Assembly (NCBI RefSeq): GCF_001949145.1
Contig: NW_019091598.1
Coordinates: forward strand, 216,458-280,457
From: Acanthaster planci
Lineage: Eukaryota > Echinodermata > Asteroidea > Valvatida > Acanthasteridae
Direction: 5' to 3'
Length of the DNA stretch: 64,000 nucleotides
In this document: positions 1 to 63,189 of the stretch, one piece after another
Position numbering within the stretch: position 1 is the first letter of the stretch
How the letters are laid out: each line of letters starts with the position of its first letter
Made by a program: the position numbers and the translations under genes
Notes under the pieces: model-generated
What the model was told of the DNA's origin: nothing
The model's database searches: none
What the model saw: only the letters and a program-made list of their open reading frames with translations

Positions 1-609
1 ATTGTTATTCCGTCTTCATTCTTCCTTCGATTCAGTCTTCCTCGTTAACTTCATCAGCACTACAGTTTCAATGAAATCAGTCCGTGTTTCTTAATAAAAC
101 GCTGTAGATAGATCCTACTTTCATTGAGACGGTGTCTTTTCTTCAACTTTGTTTGGCCACGCGCATAATTTCTCATCAGATCCGCATGTTACATTTTTGC
201 AAGCACGTAATAATGATTGATGTATTGTATCTTAGAACGGATTTACAAATAATTATTAGAAAGATCAGAATTAGAATTTTTCGTTGGTAATCTGCATCTC
301 TAAAACGTTTTCTACTGCATTATGGAAGTTGAATATTCATGACATCGTTGGTGCTTGATATGATCGGACAACATCAAATTTAGCGCAGTTGCTTTTATTA
401 GGCTGTGTACCCGGAGTGTTCATGTGCAGTTATTGCCCTTATCGAACGCTTTTTTTCTGGACGTCTTTTGGAAATAAATAGCCAAGCTGTGTGTAAGATT
501 TTGAGTTTTATTTCAATCATTTTTATGACGGAATTTACACAAAAAGGTATTTTATGAGATCTCATGGTCGCTCCCTGTGATGAAACAGCGCATTTTGTTT
601 CTCGTGAAC
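1..609. other. Window edge, no feature recognised
   Basis: AT-rich sequence with only short, unconvincing open frames on both strands. Remaining exons of the minus-strand lectin fragment would be expected here or beyond the edge, but no CTLD C-terminal motif is visible. Confidence 0.4.
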
Positions 610-780
610 TTAACTGTCCTGGCAGCAAGCTTGACATGCAGCATCCCACGAAAAGGATTCAGGGAGCTGTTTGTAGTAGGAATCGCCCCATCTTTCTTCA
701 CCGGGCGGGCACAGCTCAGCGTGAACGCATGAAAACATAACAGCAACACATACTACCAAAGTAATCTCCACTGTCGCTAA
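610..780 (-). pseudogene. C-type lectin N-terminal fragment, probably broken
   Basis: The frame reads VEITLVVCVAVMFSCVHA, a clear signal-peptide core, then ELCPPGEERWGDSYYKQLPE and SWDAACQACCQD before a stop. The pattern CPPG-x3-WGDS-x-YK-x-LP is that of long-form CTLD lectins. One of the early cysteines is Tyr, there is no close Met before the leader (the nearest in-frame Met is at 843), and a TAA ends the frame after the first helix. No further exons were found toward base 1, though the gene could continue off the window. Confidence 0.6.
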
Positions 781-2267
781 CTGAATTTGAAAAGATGCAG
801 GATCGTTTAACTGGTTGTTTGCGTACAGTGAAATTTCGTTCAAGTGAACGACCTCTTTGCAGGATAAGGAAACCGGCTTCTATTGAGTGGTTGCTCGCAA
901 GTGAAATTGCGTCCCTGATCACAATCTTGATGGTGTTACTTCCTCGCCGTTACATGTCACACATGATTGTGTTCCATTCCCAGACACCAATGCTCTTGTA
1001 AACATTCACTGTTGACGGCCTGCATTGACAAGAAAAAAAATACCCATGGCATCTTAAGGATACAGTAGCCACCAGGCTACAAGGAAAGGGTATCTGTTAT
1101 ATGGCAGTTTCTAAATGAAATATGAAAGAATTCCAGTCACGGTGAAAATAGAGATTCTTCTGAAGAAACTGAGAGACCTGATAAGAGCGCCAAATAGGAT
1201 TTTGTTTGCAGAGACAAAAGGCTGCAGCGACAAGTGAATCCAAACCCTTCATGCAAAACAAGTCACAGCCTAACAAGCAACACAGTCCAAAGAAACCTAT
1301 TCAACTAGCATCAAACAGGGAGAATAGGACAAAGATGAAAACAGATAAATGCAAAAATATCAGAATAATATTCTGATAAAGGTAGAGCCAGAACCAAACG
1401 TAAGGGGGCATTGGGGGTCAACAATTTGAGAAATTCTTTATGTTACCTTTTTAACCTTTTTGAGTACTGGGGTGAATGACGTGTTGGGGCGTTTTACCAG
1501 CTTTGATAACAGAATGAAAGGAAGTGGTAAAGTACTCACAAATCTGTACAACTCTCTAGTTTAAGACCAAAAAATAATCCCTTAATTGGGGCTCTAGTCT
1601 GTAGTGTATAGTTGAACAGTGCCCGCTGTTCCGATAATATTAGATGGCGAGTAACAAACTCCACCGTCCTCGTGCTTACACACCATGCACTCAGTCACAT
1701 TTTAGCGACGAACATTTAAGTGGTCGAAGCCATTTAAGTCAACGATACATTGCATCCAGGTGTGGGTCACATTCCCTTTCAAAATACCACAAAATACTAT
1801 AGGCTGAGGAAACAATCGGAAACGCAATGAAACAATAATATTCGCAATATCGTAACTCGTTAAGGTAAATGCCTTAACGTGAAAGCTAAACGACACTACG
1901 TATTGGCAGTGACACAGGCCCAATCAAACATTGTACCTTAAATCATGGCACCTATATTCCCTTTCCTGAAATTTGGCGTAGGCCTACATCAAGCTGCTAG
2001 TGCTAGTTGTTCAACGTGGAAGAAATGGCTGCAACGACTTGTGAGATTGAACCCTCTTGCCTTATAATGCTGGCAAGATCATCCGGTGGACGAGGTCTTT
2101 GAAATATTCGAAAATTTTCAAGGTGCGTACAAACATGGAACTACAGAGATCAAAAGGGTCAGTGATGGCCACCGCAAGCACTGCACGTGCTGCAAAGACA
2201 AAACAAATTACGCGGCGCTTACGGACTTTAAGGAATGCTAGGAGTTGCATTTGCAAAAGGATTGTGG

Positions 2268-2325
2268 GACTGCGCATGCGTGTCCGTAACACTTCCGCAC
2301 GTTCAACATGGCCGCCATGAGACGG
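2268..2325. promoter_or_regulatory. NRF1/YY1-like promoter signature
   Basis: A GCGCATGCGT motif (NRF1-like) is followed 28 bp later by ACATGGCCGCCATGAG, a palindromic pair of YY1-like cores. This combination is common at broad, TATA-less metazoan promoters. I see no clear first exon on either side, so the target gene is unknown. Confidence 0.3.
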
Positions 2326-5082
2326 AAACCACCGTCATCGAAGACTTAAATTTCAATAATTTCAGTGATTGTTTTGTTATTCCAATGACAATGGAAGTCT
2401 GGTTACGTCTTTACATCCTCAAAAGGTCTCTCTTAACAATAAACAGAATTACTAATACAAATTCTCCAAAAATACGTAAAAGAAAACTGAAAGAATGTAG
2501 TTGGTCCAGAGGAAAGTAAAGAAACACACAAAAACATGGCAAGATTCGTTGTCCTTTCTGTCATTGTTCACAACTGTCTCGGCATGAAACCTCACCACGG
2601 TGTCAAATGCATTCTTTTGGCATGTTTCCACCTTCTTTTAACCGCAGGAACCACTAGGATTGCGTCTTATCATATATATATCGCAGTTCATAATTTGGGT
2701 ATTTTGCAGCATACTGGAGTAAATAAATGGTGGAAAAGATGGACGAAGAAGATTCTAATATGGTCGAAGAGGGGAGAGCAGAATCTGCAAACCGTTACCA
2801 CCCGTCATGGTGCCACTGGTAGAATCAGACGCAACAAACCAAATCCTGAGATATCCTTCAAACCCCCTCACCACAGACAGAGAGACGTATCTAAAAGTCG
2901 AAAAAAATCTCAGCCCCATCACTGATCACCACCAATAACCGACAGGTTTGCTGTTTCTATGGAGGAATACCATATTCCCTATGCCCTCATATATATTTAC
3001 CCTCATGCTAGAAACTGCCAAGCAAGCGCGGGAATAAGTGTCGACATTACGAAAAACTGGACACTTTGATACCGTTCAGCTAAAGTTAGCACTATCGAAC
3101 AAGACGACTCTGATGTTGACCAGGCCTACATCTTTGCAAACCACCATGACTCCGCGTATGTCATTCACTCTGCAAAGCTACCAACCTGCAAGATGACCAT
3201 TGCATGGCCGGTTATCCCTCATTGGCAACACTAACTTGACCGCCATATTGTGAACATGCTCAACCTAAAGTAATGTGACCGAAAGTCCGAAAATCTTCTT
3301 TCAGAGTTTTCGCCTACGGAACGAAAGCCCCCCCCCTCACCTCTACGTGATGGTATAAATAAAACTTACGTCACCGTTGGTCCCAATACCTGATGTGCTG
3401 AGTTCCATGTAGTCAGTACTCAGGCTTGCAACCTGCTATCCTTCATAACTGCGAAACAACTGAAGTTTATCTTTTTCAACTGAGACCATGTGACTCGTAA
3501 ACCAGCCAGGACCAGAACAGCCAGTGCAGACAGCAGTACGGTCGACGGCGTCATAAGCACGATGCAACACACAGTACAGTGACCTCTTTTTTTTTTGCAT
3601 TGGAAAAATCAAACATGTCGAGATCCCTCTCTATATCGACCCTGAAGTCAAACCAAAGCAAGAAAAGCACCGTCGCACACTTTTCCACATTCAGAAATAT
3701 GTTGAGCGAAATACAGCGATTGGAAGATGGTGATACCTTAGACAGAGTATCGATGGGTCCGGCCAATTCTTGTCGCACAGAAGCCTTCAGGTTGCAGGCC
3801 AATAAATAGGCCAAAAATTTCTTGCAAGTGCCAAATCACAATTTGTATGCACCTAAATTCTCTACGAAACAGAGCATTTTGTGGCCCATGAATTAACTTG
3901 AAGATTTGTAGAAAAGACAGGTTTAGGCGGGCAACGAGAATACCAGCTTGCTTCTGAGTGAGATTTGGGAGAAATCAGTGCCTGAAAACGGTCTATTTCT
4001 CGAGAAGTGTAGGCATCGATATTTCAAAATGGCGAGGGGCTTCACGACTGCATTTTAGGGGTGATCTTCCATGGAAATAAATATCTTCAAAAGCCTTTGG
4101 TTAATGAATGAAAATTTGAAAAGAAAACAAAAATCATTGACTGGGCTTTAATTTGACGTGAGTCTCGAAGGTCTGAAAAACTTGTGAGTATTTTTCCTGA
4201 TTTTTTGAAGTTCGGGTATTATCATTATTGGCTATGACAGTTTGTTTGCTGGCCTGCAACCTATAAACCCAAGAAGGCGGCCTCCGTATCCAAGAGGGCG
4301 CCTTCCATGTCTGACGTGCGCGGAATGATCTGCAAATGTATCATCGTGACTGTAAAAGTTAATGAGATGGAGACTAATTTTTCTTTTTTTCGATCACGTC
4401 CGATTTCGCTGCTTTTTTTTTTGGATTTTGATTCATGCAGTCAGTGAACGGACAGTTTTGTTTTTGACAAATTCTGGCACTTACCCAAGTTGAGAAACCG
4501 CTCAGAAGTATCTTTTCTAATGCATGTGTGTTTTTTTCCTGAGGAATCTTTATTTTACTCTGAAAACGTATAATTGTTGATGAAATTCCCCTTTTTAAGT
4601 TAGCGCCACTTGAGCAAATTCCATCTCCAAGTTCTCACCCGATGGAGAGGGAAAACAACCACTGGGGTACCTGAAAACTTTTGGCCAATTCAAATATTTT
4701 CACAACACTGTGGATTATTGTGAAGCTTTTTAGAAATCTACTTGGTAGATTGCTCGTCCAAGAAAATCTGAGATCAGGAATATACACTGAAGCTGATGAC
4801 GTCACTTACCTGGTGGCGATCAAGTCTTTCAATGTCACACAAAATGTTCAGTTTACAGCAAAGATGGAGACTAGCAAATGAACTCCAGTGAATCTATTAT
4901 TTGATCGTATACGTTCGGATTTTTGTCGGATTGGAGTCGGATTCAACACTTGTGTCGGTTCCGGATCGGATTCGGATTGAACTATGAAGGCCCTCGGGTT
5001 ATTGGGTCGGATTAGATCGGATCGAATCGGATCTTGAGCTGTGGCAGCACGTTGGATTCAGGGTTTCGTCAGGTGCTGATGA

Positions 5083-5105
5083 GCACATCACATCACATCA
5101 CATCA
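5083..5105. repeat. ACATC microsatellite
   Basis: Four and a half perfect copies of a 5-bp unit. It directly follows a 120-bp stretch rich in degenerate TCGGAT units. Confidence 0.85.
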
Positions 5106-5696
5106 ACCAGCGGCAAACTTCAGAATGAATTTGCTTGAAATATTTAACGTTTCAATGCACGCGTAAGCATTAACAAAATGTACAGTATAGGCTGCGGACA
5201 GCTTTGTAAACGCCAAAGTAGACGCCAAAGTACTCATCAGCCGCAAACTAACATACCATTGACGACGAAAGCCACTTTCAATTTGTTTTGAAGCACAATG
5301 ATGGTTTCCTCCTCTCCACCTTTTTCCTTTCATTTTCAACAAGTTTTATATTTTCTTCTTTTTCTCCGGGGGCCCCTTGTGACAACCATAATAACCGTGG
5401 AGTGAAGCTTTAAAACATGTAATTTGTCCGCCTTGTGTGACATGCCTAACTTGTGTATGAACAGGGACGTTAGCAGCACTGAAGTTTCCCGTACTACGTA
5501 ATTGATCGATAAATATCGATTTCGTGAAGACCGTTTGGGACCCCAAAAATCGATGAAGGGAGGAAAGTAGGAACTGTATATAACATAGCAGAAAGGAATC
5601 AAAGAAATGTACCGTTATGTGGTAACCAAAACGTAGAGTCAAACCAGATAACCAGGGACTAGGAACTGGGGTGGACGCCATATTGGAAAGAGTTTC

Positions 5697-5703
5697 TATA
5701 AAA
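5697..5703 (+). promoter_or_regulatory. TATA box of the large gene
   Basis: A TATAAAA heptamer lies 39 bp before the start codon at 5742. A YY1-like core (GCCATATTGG) sits just upstream at 5678-5687. A start site 25-30 bp downstream would give a 5' leader of only about 10-20 nt, which is short, so the real start could lie elsewhere. No transcript evidence is available here. Confidence 0.4.
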
Positions 5704-5741
5704 TGCGAATTTGAGGAAAAATTGTCAACCTTTCGGCAGAA

Positions 5742-57017
<51,276 letters not shown>

Positions 57018-59690
57018 GTAAGTCACTCTTTGTTTTCGGTTTCTCCTCGTTTTCTCTAACTAGACGTCTTGGCCCAAAATATTGTCAGTCTGTTGGGCCC
57101 TTAGGAGTTTCCAGAGTTGTTAACTCAAATGGCTGATTCAGGGGCAATATTTTTGACTTACGATTTGTCTTGACTAGGAAAAACAATGGTTTGTGACGTG
57201 GCTTGACCAAGTTAACTTGGAGGGATTGACTCAAGACTTTAACAAATGGGACATTTCAGCATTTTCAACTTTCGAAGCAATAAATGAAAACAACATATAG
57301 ATGAACCCATGATTTCCAATGTGGAAAGGCAAACGTGTTTATTTTCTTTTAGCTAAAAGAAATGTCATATCATGTGTTGGAAAAAAATAGACGGACAGGT
57401 CAAACCTGTTTTGCTAGATATCGTGGGTCATATCGTCAATAATATAAGTATTCAAGCAAAGGATCCCCCTGGGAAATGGTTGAAATAGTCTCTGCACTCA
57501 AGATCAAAGAGCATGGATGACGAGAATTCACAATATCTTGAACACCAGAGTGTTCGAAGAAAAGAGCAATGGGCGGTGTTGGAGCATGCACACATGTTAA
57601 TGGTTTACAACCGTGATGGATGTATATACTTCATGATTTAGGGAAAATCGCTGCGAGTTCAGTGCAGTTCACTGCATGTTCACAGTTTGGATCTGCTAAT
57701 GGTATAAATATTTCGATTGCATTTTTCTTTGGAAATATAACGGCGACAGTTTTACAGCTCTGCTTTTGTGTTCCCAAATGTGAAGGGCTTCGCGTTTGAT
57801 TCCAAGAGGTGGCACAGATGAATGTTGATGTTAAGTTGGAAAAATGGTTGCTAACAGAGTATTCCATTCATCTGATTTCTATCAGTAATTCTTATGCAGT
57901 TATGACATTTACTTAAGCCTAGTTTCCATGGCAATATAAAGAGAGACAGGATGCACAGTTGAACAATGCCCCGACAATATGCACTAATGCTTAATCACTA
58001 CTCGTGTCAACATTTCATGGATGCAGAAAGTAGACAATGTTCAACCATTGCATGCCATGAAGTTTTGATACCAGAAAACCCCAGTCCAGGTGCCTCTACT
58101 CTATGCCAGGATTTGGAGCAGCTTTCTCGTCGGACACTGTATTGACATTTAGGGTATTTGGTTATAGTTAAATGCCAAACCGCAGAAGGGAACCATTGCT
58201 ATCAATTGTGTGGGGAATGCCTATTATTTTCTCAACACTTTTTTGAAGTTAATTACTAATGCTGAGTTTAATTTTGTGAAGCTATGAAACAATGCTTTCC
58301 AGTTTTAACCAATTTCTAAAATTGGTGCACAAATGCCTGAGCTGAGGCACATGCTGATCCTGTGAAGTTTTCTGTAAACCGCGGAACTGAACAGAGTGAG
58401 TGACCAATATTGTTCAGATCAGTAGACCTGGAAGATGATATTAAGACAGATGGACTGCCCACCTGTAGTGTTCATCGATTGGGCTGAAATGTCACCTTCC
58501 TAGCCTCAAAGATGAACAGTGAAATCCAAAGTGGACGAGATTTTGTTTCCATTAAACCACTGTTGTGACGTCACCCTATTCAGTAAAGTGTTAAAGAATG
58601 TACAGTTAAAAGTATATTCTTAAAAAGAATATAACTTCATGTAAAGCATGTACTGTACCTGTGAATGAAAAATAGTTGTGCACCCAGCCGAGGAGTTACT
58701 CAATGGCTTAATTGGGACAGGAATGAAGCTTTTATGTACAGCTATATATAGCCAGCAAACGCTGGACAAATAATGGATACATCTCGAAGCATCAGTAAAG
58801 CCTTTTGTTCTTTTGTTCAATGTGAACAATGGTGGAGGGAGGGACATAGTTTAAGGTGGACATTCTTTGATTAAGGTGGACATTATTTGATTTAAATTTG
58901 AATTGGTGTATTCGAGGACGCGAAGCGTCCGAGCCCATTCGAATCAAAGAATGTCCACTTTTTCATTGTTTTTCCTTAACGTAATTATTTGTAGGTGCTT
59001 AAAAGCTTTTTGAAATATGGTGTGGCTCATTGGTGTTGTGGAAAATACACATGAAAATAAAATCATTTGACAAACATATCATTTGACAAGGCTGGTCAAA
59101 AAAACATATATTAGCAGGTATAGTACTATGCACTAACTTTGTGACATTTGATTTGAATCATTTCATCATGCATTGCACATATAAATAACAATTTCAAAGA
59201 ATGAATATGTTGAAAGCAAATTTTGACTTTCAAAACCTGCTTTTTAGCACTATTCTTTACTTTAATTCTTCTATTCTATTTCTATTCACGACAATTCTGA
59301 GGTCTAGATTTGTATCAGATTTCACATTTAGTGTGCAGCTGTCAACAAGAGCACAGGAAGTGTTAACTTTAATAGTGAAGCTTGCATGTACAGTTCAATA
59401 TGTGTGCTGTACAACATACATCAACACATTTGCAAATTCTGAAACAGCAGATCTGAATCTTATACAGTTTTTAATCTTTCCAATCCATAAACATCTGGAA
59501 CAATTAGGTTTAAAAACACAGCCATCCTAAATCTATGGTAACTAAATTCAAATGTGGCAGTAAACAAAACTTTTGAACCAACCCATGGCAGAATAAAAAT
59601 ACAATGAGAAAATGTTTGCCCTTGGCAACTGAACATGCTGAACAACTTTAAAAGAGCGCCAAACAGTGCCTCTGTTTTGGCTGAAGGTTT
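57018..59690 (+). other. Non-coding DNA after exon 45
   Basis: No exon matching any domain family of the upstream gene was found. It contains an inverted repeat at 58853-58960 (arms AAGTGGACATTCTTTGATT with a one-base indel) around the small palindrome GGACGCGAAGCGTCC. It is probably intron of the large gene. Confidence 0.5.
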
Positions 59691-59744
59691 TTCAATATTT
59701 TCTTGAACCCAGATTTCTTTCTTTTTTTTAAAAAAGATGTATTA

Positions 59745-60055
59745 TAAAAAAATTTAATTTTCTTAAAATAGGAATCATATACTCATGGTATTAAATGCTC
59801 AATATTTTGAGAAATACTTTCTTGCCGAAACTTTATTTTCTTAAATGTTTTCTTAAAACAAGATTTAATTCCTTTTTTCCGAGGATTGCTTTCTTATATA
59901 AAAAGACGATTTTCTTAAAAGAAGAAACATTTTATTGTAGTATTAATTGCTCAATATTTCCAGAAATATTTTTGCACCAAAAACGTATTTTAAAAACTTT
60001 CTTTAAACAAGATAAATTTTGATTTTCAAGAATGGCTTTCTTAAATGAGAAAATA
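59745..60055. repeat. Two-copy tandem repeat, period about 152 bp
   Basis: TGCTCAATATTT occurs at 59796 and 59948, and the flanking sequence (TTTCTTAAAA, AACAAGAT, TGGCTTTCTTA-like) aligns over the full period. It is very T-rich and abuts the lectin pseudogene. Confidence 0.7.
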
Positions 60056-60061
60056 ATGTTT

Positions 60062-60325
60062 GGCAGTGTCGCATTTGCCACCCTACTGCCTCCATGCAGG
60101 GGGACACACCCCTCTATAAATGGAGGCCACACACCTCTTGTTACCACAAGTACATGTGATCAGGAGACAAAAGCTCATCAAGCCAAAGATAAAACCTTAT
60201 GCAGCATCATTTCAGATGAGAGCAGACTGGTGTCTAGTGATGAAATGAAGACTCTATTCCCTCTGTCTCTCATTTCAGTGTTCAGCTCATCATTAAAAGT
60301 CACTTCTTTTAATTAGGATGGCCTT
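60062..60325 (-). pseudogene. Decayed copy of the first exon of the nearby C-type lectin
   Basis: This stretch matches about 62968-63230 over roughly 260 bp, from the 5' flank through the signal peptide to the first CTLD cysteines. Shared peptides include GFIFGLM, RCVASI and GGKC. A one-base loss just after the start codon shifts the frame, and a TAG at 60083-60085 replaces the Trp of the WGGKC motif. The match stops just after that Cys, and no later CTLD exon is seen nearby. It is a partial duplication, now a pseudogene. Confidence 0.82.
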
Positions 60326-62475
60326 AGATTTTCCTCCAGTAATCAAAAAGGCAATTTCTTGATTGAACATTTAGCCTTGGACAATACGTTTTTCCTGAAT
60401 ATTGTTTTGGGTATTGCTACTGTTACCACAATGCCAATTATAGGCAAAATCACCGCCCTTGAAATTATTGTCCTAATGCACGGCTTTTAAATGTTAATAT
60501 GTAAATTTCAGGTTTTTTTTTAAAGTCATCCGTTTATAGGACCACATTCATTCCTAAATTCTACTCAACACCTATCCCGTTCATTCATCCAAGAAATTAA
60601 AGTCAGCCTGCCTAGTTGTTTTGGTCTCTTCCTTGGACTTATAAATCGGACAAATCTTGTTTGTTTCTGTGAAGTGTCAATCCTTTTAATATGCTGTGGT
60701 CTGCCATGCCAGTTGACTGGGTCTACATTGGACAACACATTACACCTATCGTAGCTCAGGATAAAATTACATGTACATGTAGTCCCAGGTTCAGCTTTTT
60801 GACTGATTGTCAAGTGTTAGATCATAATACCTCTCTCTTTGTCAGCCACTGTCTTAAAAACAAACTGACTACTATATACAATTAAAACCTTCACTTGTTT
60901 ACCATTTAAGCTTTTATTGTTAATATCTGTCTTGTGAGAACTGTTCCTACCATGTACCTGTGGTGCATGTTACATGTATAGGCAAACTACAGGAGGGAAG
61001 TTACCTCATTCCTAATTTACTGTGTACTTTCCAAGTATCCACACACACATATAGTCACTAAAATGTGCCTTTGTCGTTGTCTAGCTTCTGGTTTCAGTAT
61101 TCACTATTGAGTTTCTTCAGCATCCATTTTGTTGTTGGCATCCATTTTATTTTACAGAAAAATGACCAAAAATGCTGGACTGGCACAATTCTGCCAAAAA
61201 TACACATAATACAATCACATTAATAAACTGCTAAGTTATGAACAGCTGATGGCATTAGAATTAATGTTTAAATGGTATCAATTACGCTGACAGGCAGTGA
61301 AACTAAGTAAATTTACATTCTAGAACTACTGTCATTTGCCTTTAAAAATCCTCAATTCACTAATTTCAGCATGAATTTTACAAATACCCTGAGGGATTAG
61401 GGTTAATGATACACTCTTACACCCCAGCATATTTTTGGCTACGTGTAGTTTCTCACTGTTTTCTTTGGTTAGATTCTTTCATCAGATTGGAGGGATTAGA
61501 TTTGGATAAGATTGGAAGTATTACATTTTCCCAACTTCTTAGTTGTCAATTTCCAGTCCAGAAGATCAGACAAACATGTAAAAGAGCTGGAGACACTGTA
61601 TGTTCATCAGTTTGGTTTTAGTTCTGACATTGAATATGACTGTTGATTGAGGAAATATCATCAGCAGCAGCACTAAAGCACAAGTTAAGCACATCGTATG
61701 TAAACTACAAATGATGACATTCTACATACATGTAAGTACACGTTTTTGCTGCGATCTGGTGATTCACAATGCTGGTATATATGCAAGTGGCATCATACCT
61801 CAGAAATACATGTACCCGTGTACATTGCTACCAGGGATTGTTCTTGGATAATTTCTGTCTGAGCACAATACGTGTTCATATCTTTCTGTACATGTAGCTT
61901 GTTAAGGTTTGTGTCAGAAAGTACCCTCACACCTTTCAAGATAGATATTTATTACCTACAAGAGGAATAGAGGTATTTCATATCTTCATCGAAATGGGTG
62001 GCATATTTCACAAATGTACAAATTTGCAAAGTTGATAAATTATTCTACAATAATTTGAACATGCAGTTGCTACCTGTATATATCATTTGGTCTAATTTGT
62101 TACAAGTTGGAAAGGCGAAGTAGGATTTTAAAGAACAAGTCTGAAAAGTTGGATTTGAAATAAAGATTTCAGGCTTTCAGGGTCATTTTATATAAATATA
62201 ATAAATATAAATATAACATTTTTATAAATATGGGAATATGAAGAAATAAGATAGGAATTAAATACTTTGTTCCATAAAACATCATGGGTCTACCGGTAAA
62301 TAATTTCATTACAGCATTTGTGTTCAAACTTTATTTACCTGAATGTAAGATTACCCAAATTACAGCGTTGTCTATCAGGACTTACATGTACTGGTACGTG
62401 AAACACTTTTGATTCTTTTTATCAATCATTTCCTGAACATGAGTTTATGTCGTGACATGTGTTGAAATTGATGGT
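60326..62475. other. Non-coding DNA between lectin pseudogene and lectin gene
   Basis: AT-rich, with many ACATGTA motifs. I see no exon, no additional CTLD motif and no RNA gene. Confidence 0.5.
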
Positions 62476-63189
62476 TCAAATTGAAAACGTCAACTGGGGT
62501 TCATATCGCTTGCAGATAACATGAGCTAAAGCTCCACATTTAACATCATTCCAGGTACCATCTTTTGTTGCCACTGCACAGTTTTCGGCATTCCCGTTGT
62601 TACTGGGTTCCCCATTCCTCCAGTTTCTAAACTCCACTCCAGTAGTGTCATCCTGACACATCCATGAACCTGACATACATAAGTTGATAAAAAATAGTCC
62701 TGTACTGTGTTTTTTAAACTGTTTTGATCGATATATTTTATTTAAAAAATAAGCAAATGGCAGTTGATTGTTTTGTCTAGGAGCGTCCAAATTGTACTTG
62801 GACATACCTTCAACTTGAATGTCATTACAGTTGATCCAGAAGAAGTTGATGAAGTTGTTCAGGAGGAACTCAGTTTCCTCCTGAGACTGTGGCATAACCA
62901 AGACACTTCCCATCTTGATGCACTCCTCTTTGGCCTCAGCCCAGGGTAGATTCACTGGGAGTTTCCTGTAGCATTTGCCACCCCACTGGCTCCAATCAGG
63001 AGGACACGCCCCTCTTATGGAGGCCACACACCTCTCATTACCACCAGTGCATCTGGCCATAAGACAAATGTTCATCAAGCCAAAGATGAAACCTTCAGGC
63101 AACATCATTTTCAGATGCCAGCAGACTGGTGTCAACAAATGAAATGAACACACTTTTCCCTCCTCCCATCTCAGTGTTGAAGTCATCAC
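62476..63189 (-). CDS. Secreted single-domain C-type lectin, one in-frame intron likely
   Basis: The frame encodes 237 residues; I prefer the Met at 63108, which starts a hydrophobic leader (MMLPEGFIFGLMNICLMARC). A long-form CTLD follows: ACPPDWSQWGGKCYRKLP, a helix with AKEEC, FFWINCND, SWMCQDDTTGVEFRNW, GEPSNNGNAENCAV and GTWNDVKC. The EPN tripeptide is EPS but WND is intact, so calcium binding is plausible and sugar specificity uncertain. Bases 62807-62670 have a GTATGT donor and a GTCAG acceptor, are 138 nt long and contain no stop; removing them restores a normal CTLD spacing. With that intron removed and the Met at 63108, the product is about 164 residues. Typical invertebrate innate-immunity or coelomic lectins look like this; the role is inference. 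Confidence 0.82.
   Translation of the reverse strand: MMTSTLRWEEGKVCSFHLLTPVCWHLKMMLPEGFIFGLMNICLMARCTGGNERCVASIRGACPPDWSQWGGKCYRKLPVNLPWAEAKEECIKMGSVLVMPQSQEETEFLLNNFINFFWINCNDIQVEGMSKYNLDAPRQNNQLPFAYFLNKIYRSKQFKKHSTGLFFINLCMSGSWMCQDDTTGVEFRNWRNGEPSNNGNAENCAVATKDGTWNDVKCGALAHVICKRYEPQLTFSI
62670..62807 (-). other. Stop-free 138-nt intron in the lectin gene
   Basis: On the minus strand the segment begins GTATGT after GTTGAAG and ends ATGTCAG before GTTCATGG. Splicing gives Val-Glu-Gly-Ser-Trp-Met-Cys, the usual CTLD continuity. Its length is a multiple of three, so retention would insert 46 Lys- and Phe-rich residues without frameshift. Confidence 0.75.

Larger units (their letters stand above)
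781..5690. other. Upstream intergenic DNA
   Basis: No exon with splice signals and domain motifs was found. The open frame at 2536-2925 has no recognisable family and an odd Lys/Arg-rich tail. The region carries several AAAATGGCG-type motifs, a promoter-like patch near 2270 and a degenerate TCGGAT-rich stretch at 4915-5035. Confidence 0.5.

Noticed and set aside
2536-2925. 129-codon plus-strand open frame
   Set aside because: Composition shifts abruptly to Lys/Arg-rich, no signal or domain is convincing and no splice partner was found.
5083-5105. Possible CRISPR-like short repeats
   Set aside because: Contiguous 5-bp microsatellite without spacers, in a eukaryotic genome.
5346-5681. 111-codon minus-strand open frame directly upstream of the giant gene
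   Set aside because: Phe/Ser-rich translation without motif; it abuts the YY1 motif and TATA box and looks like chance.
57018-57135. Read-through of exon 45 into a terminal exon ending at a TGA
   Set aside because: The exon ends in a perfect GTAAGT donor and the following residues look intronic. A true terminal exon would be unusual for this gene's pattern.
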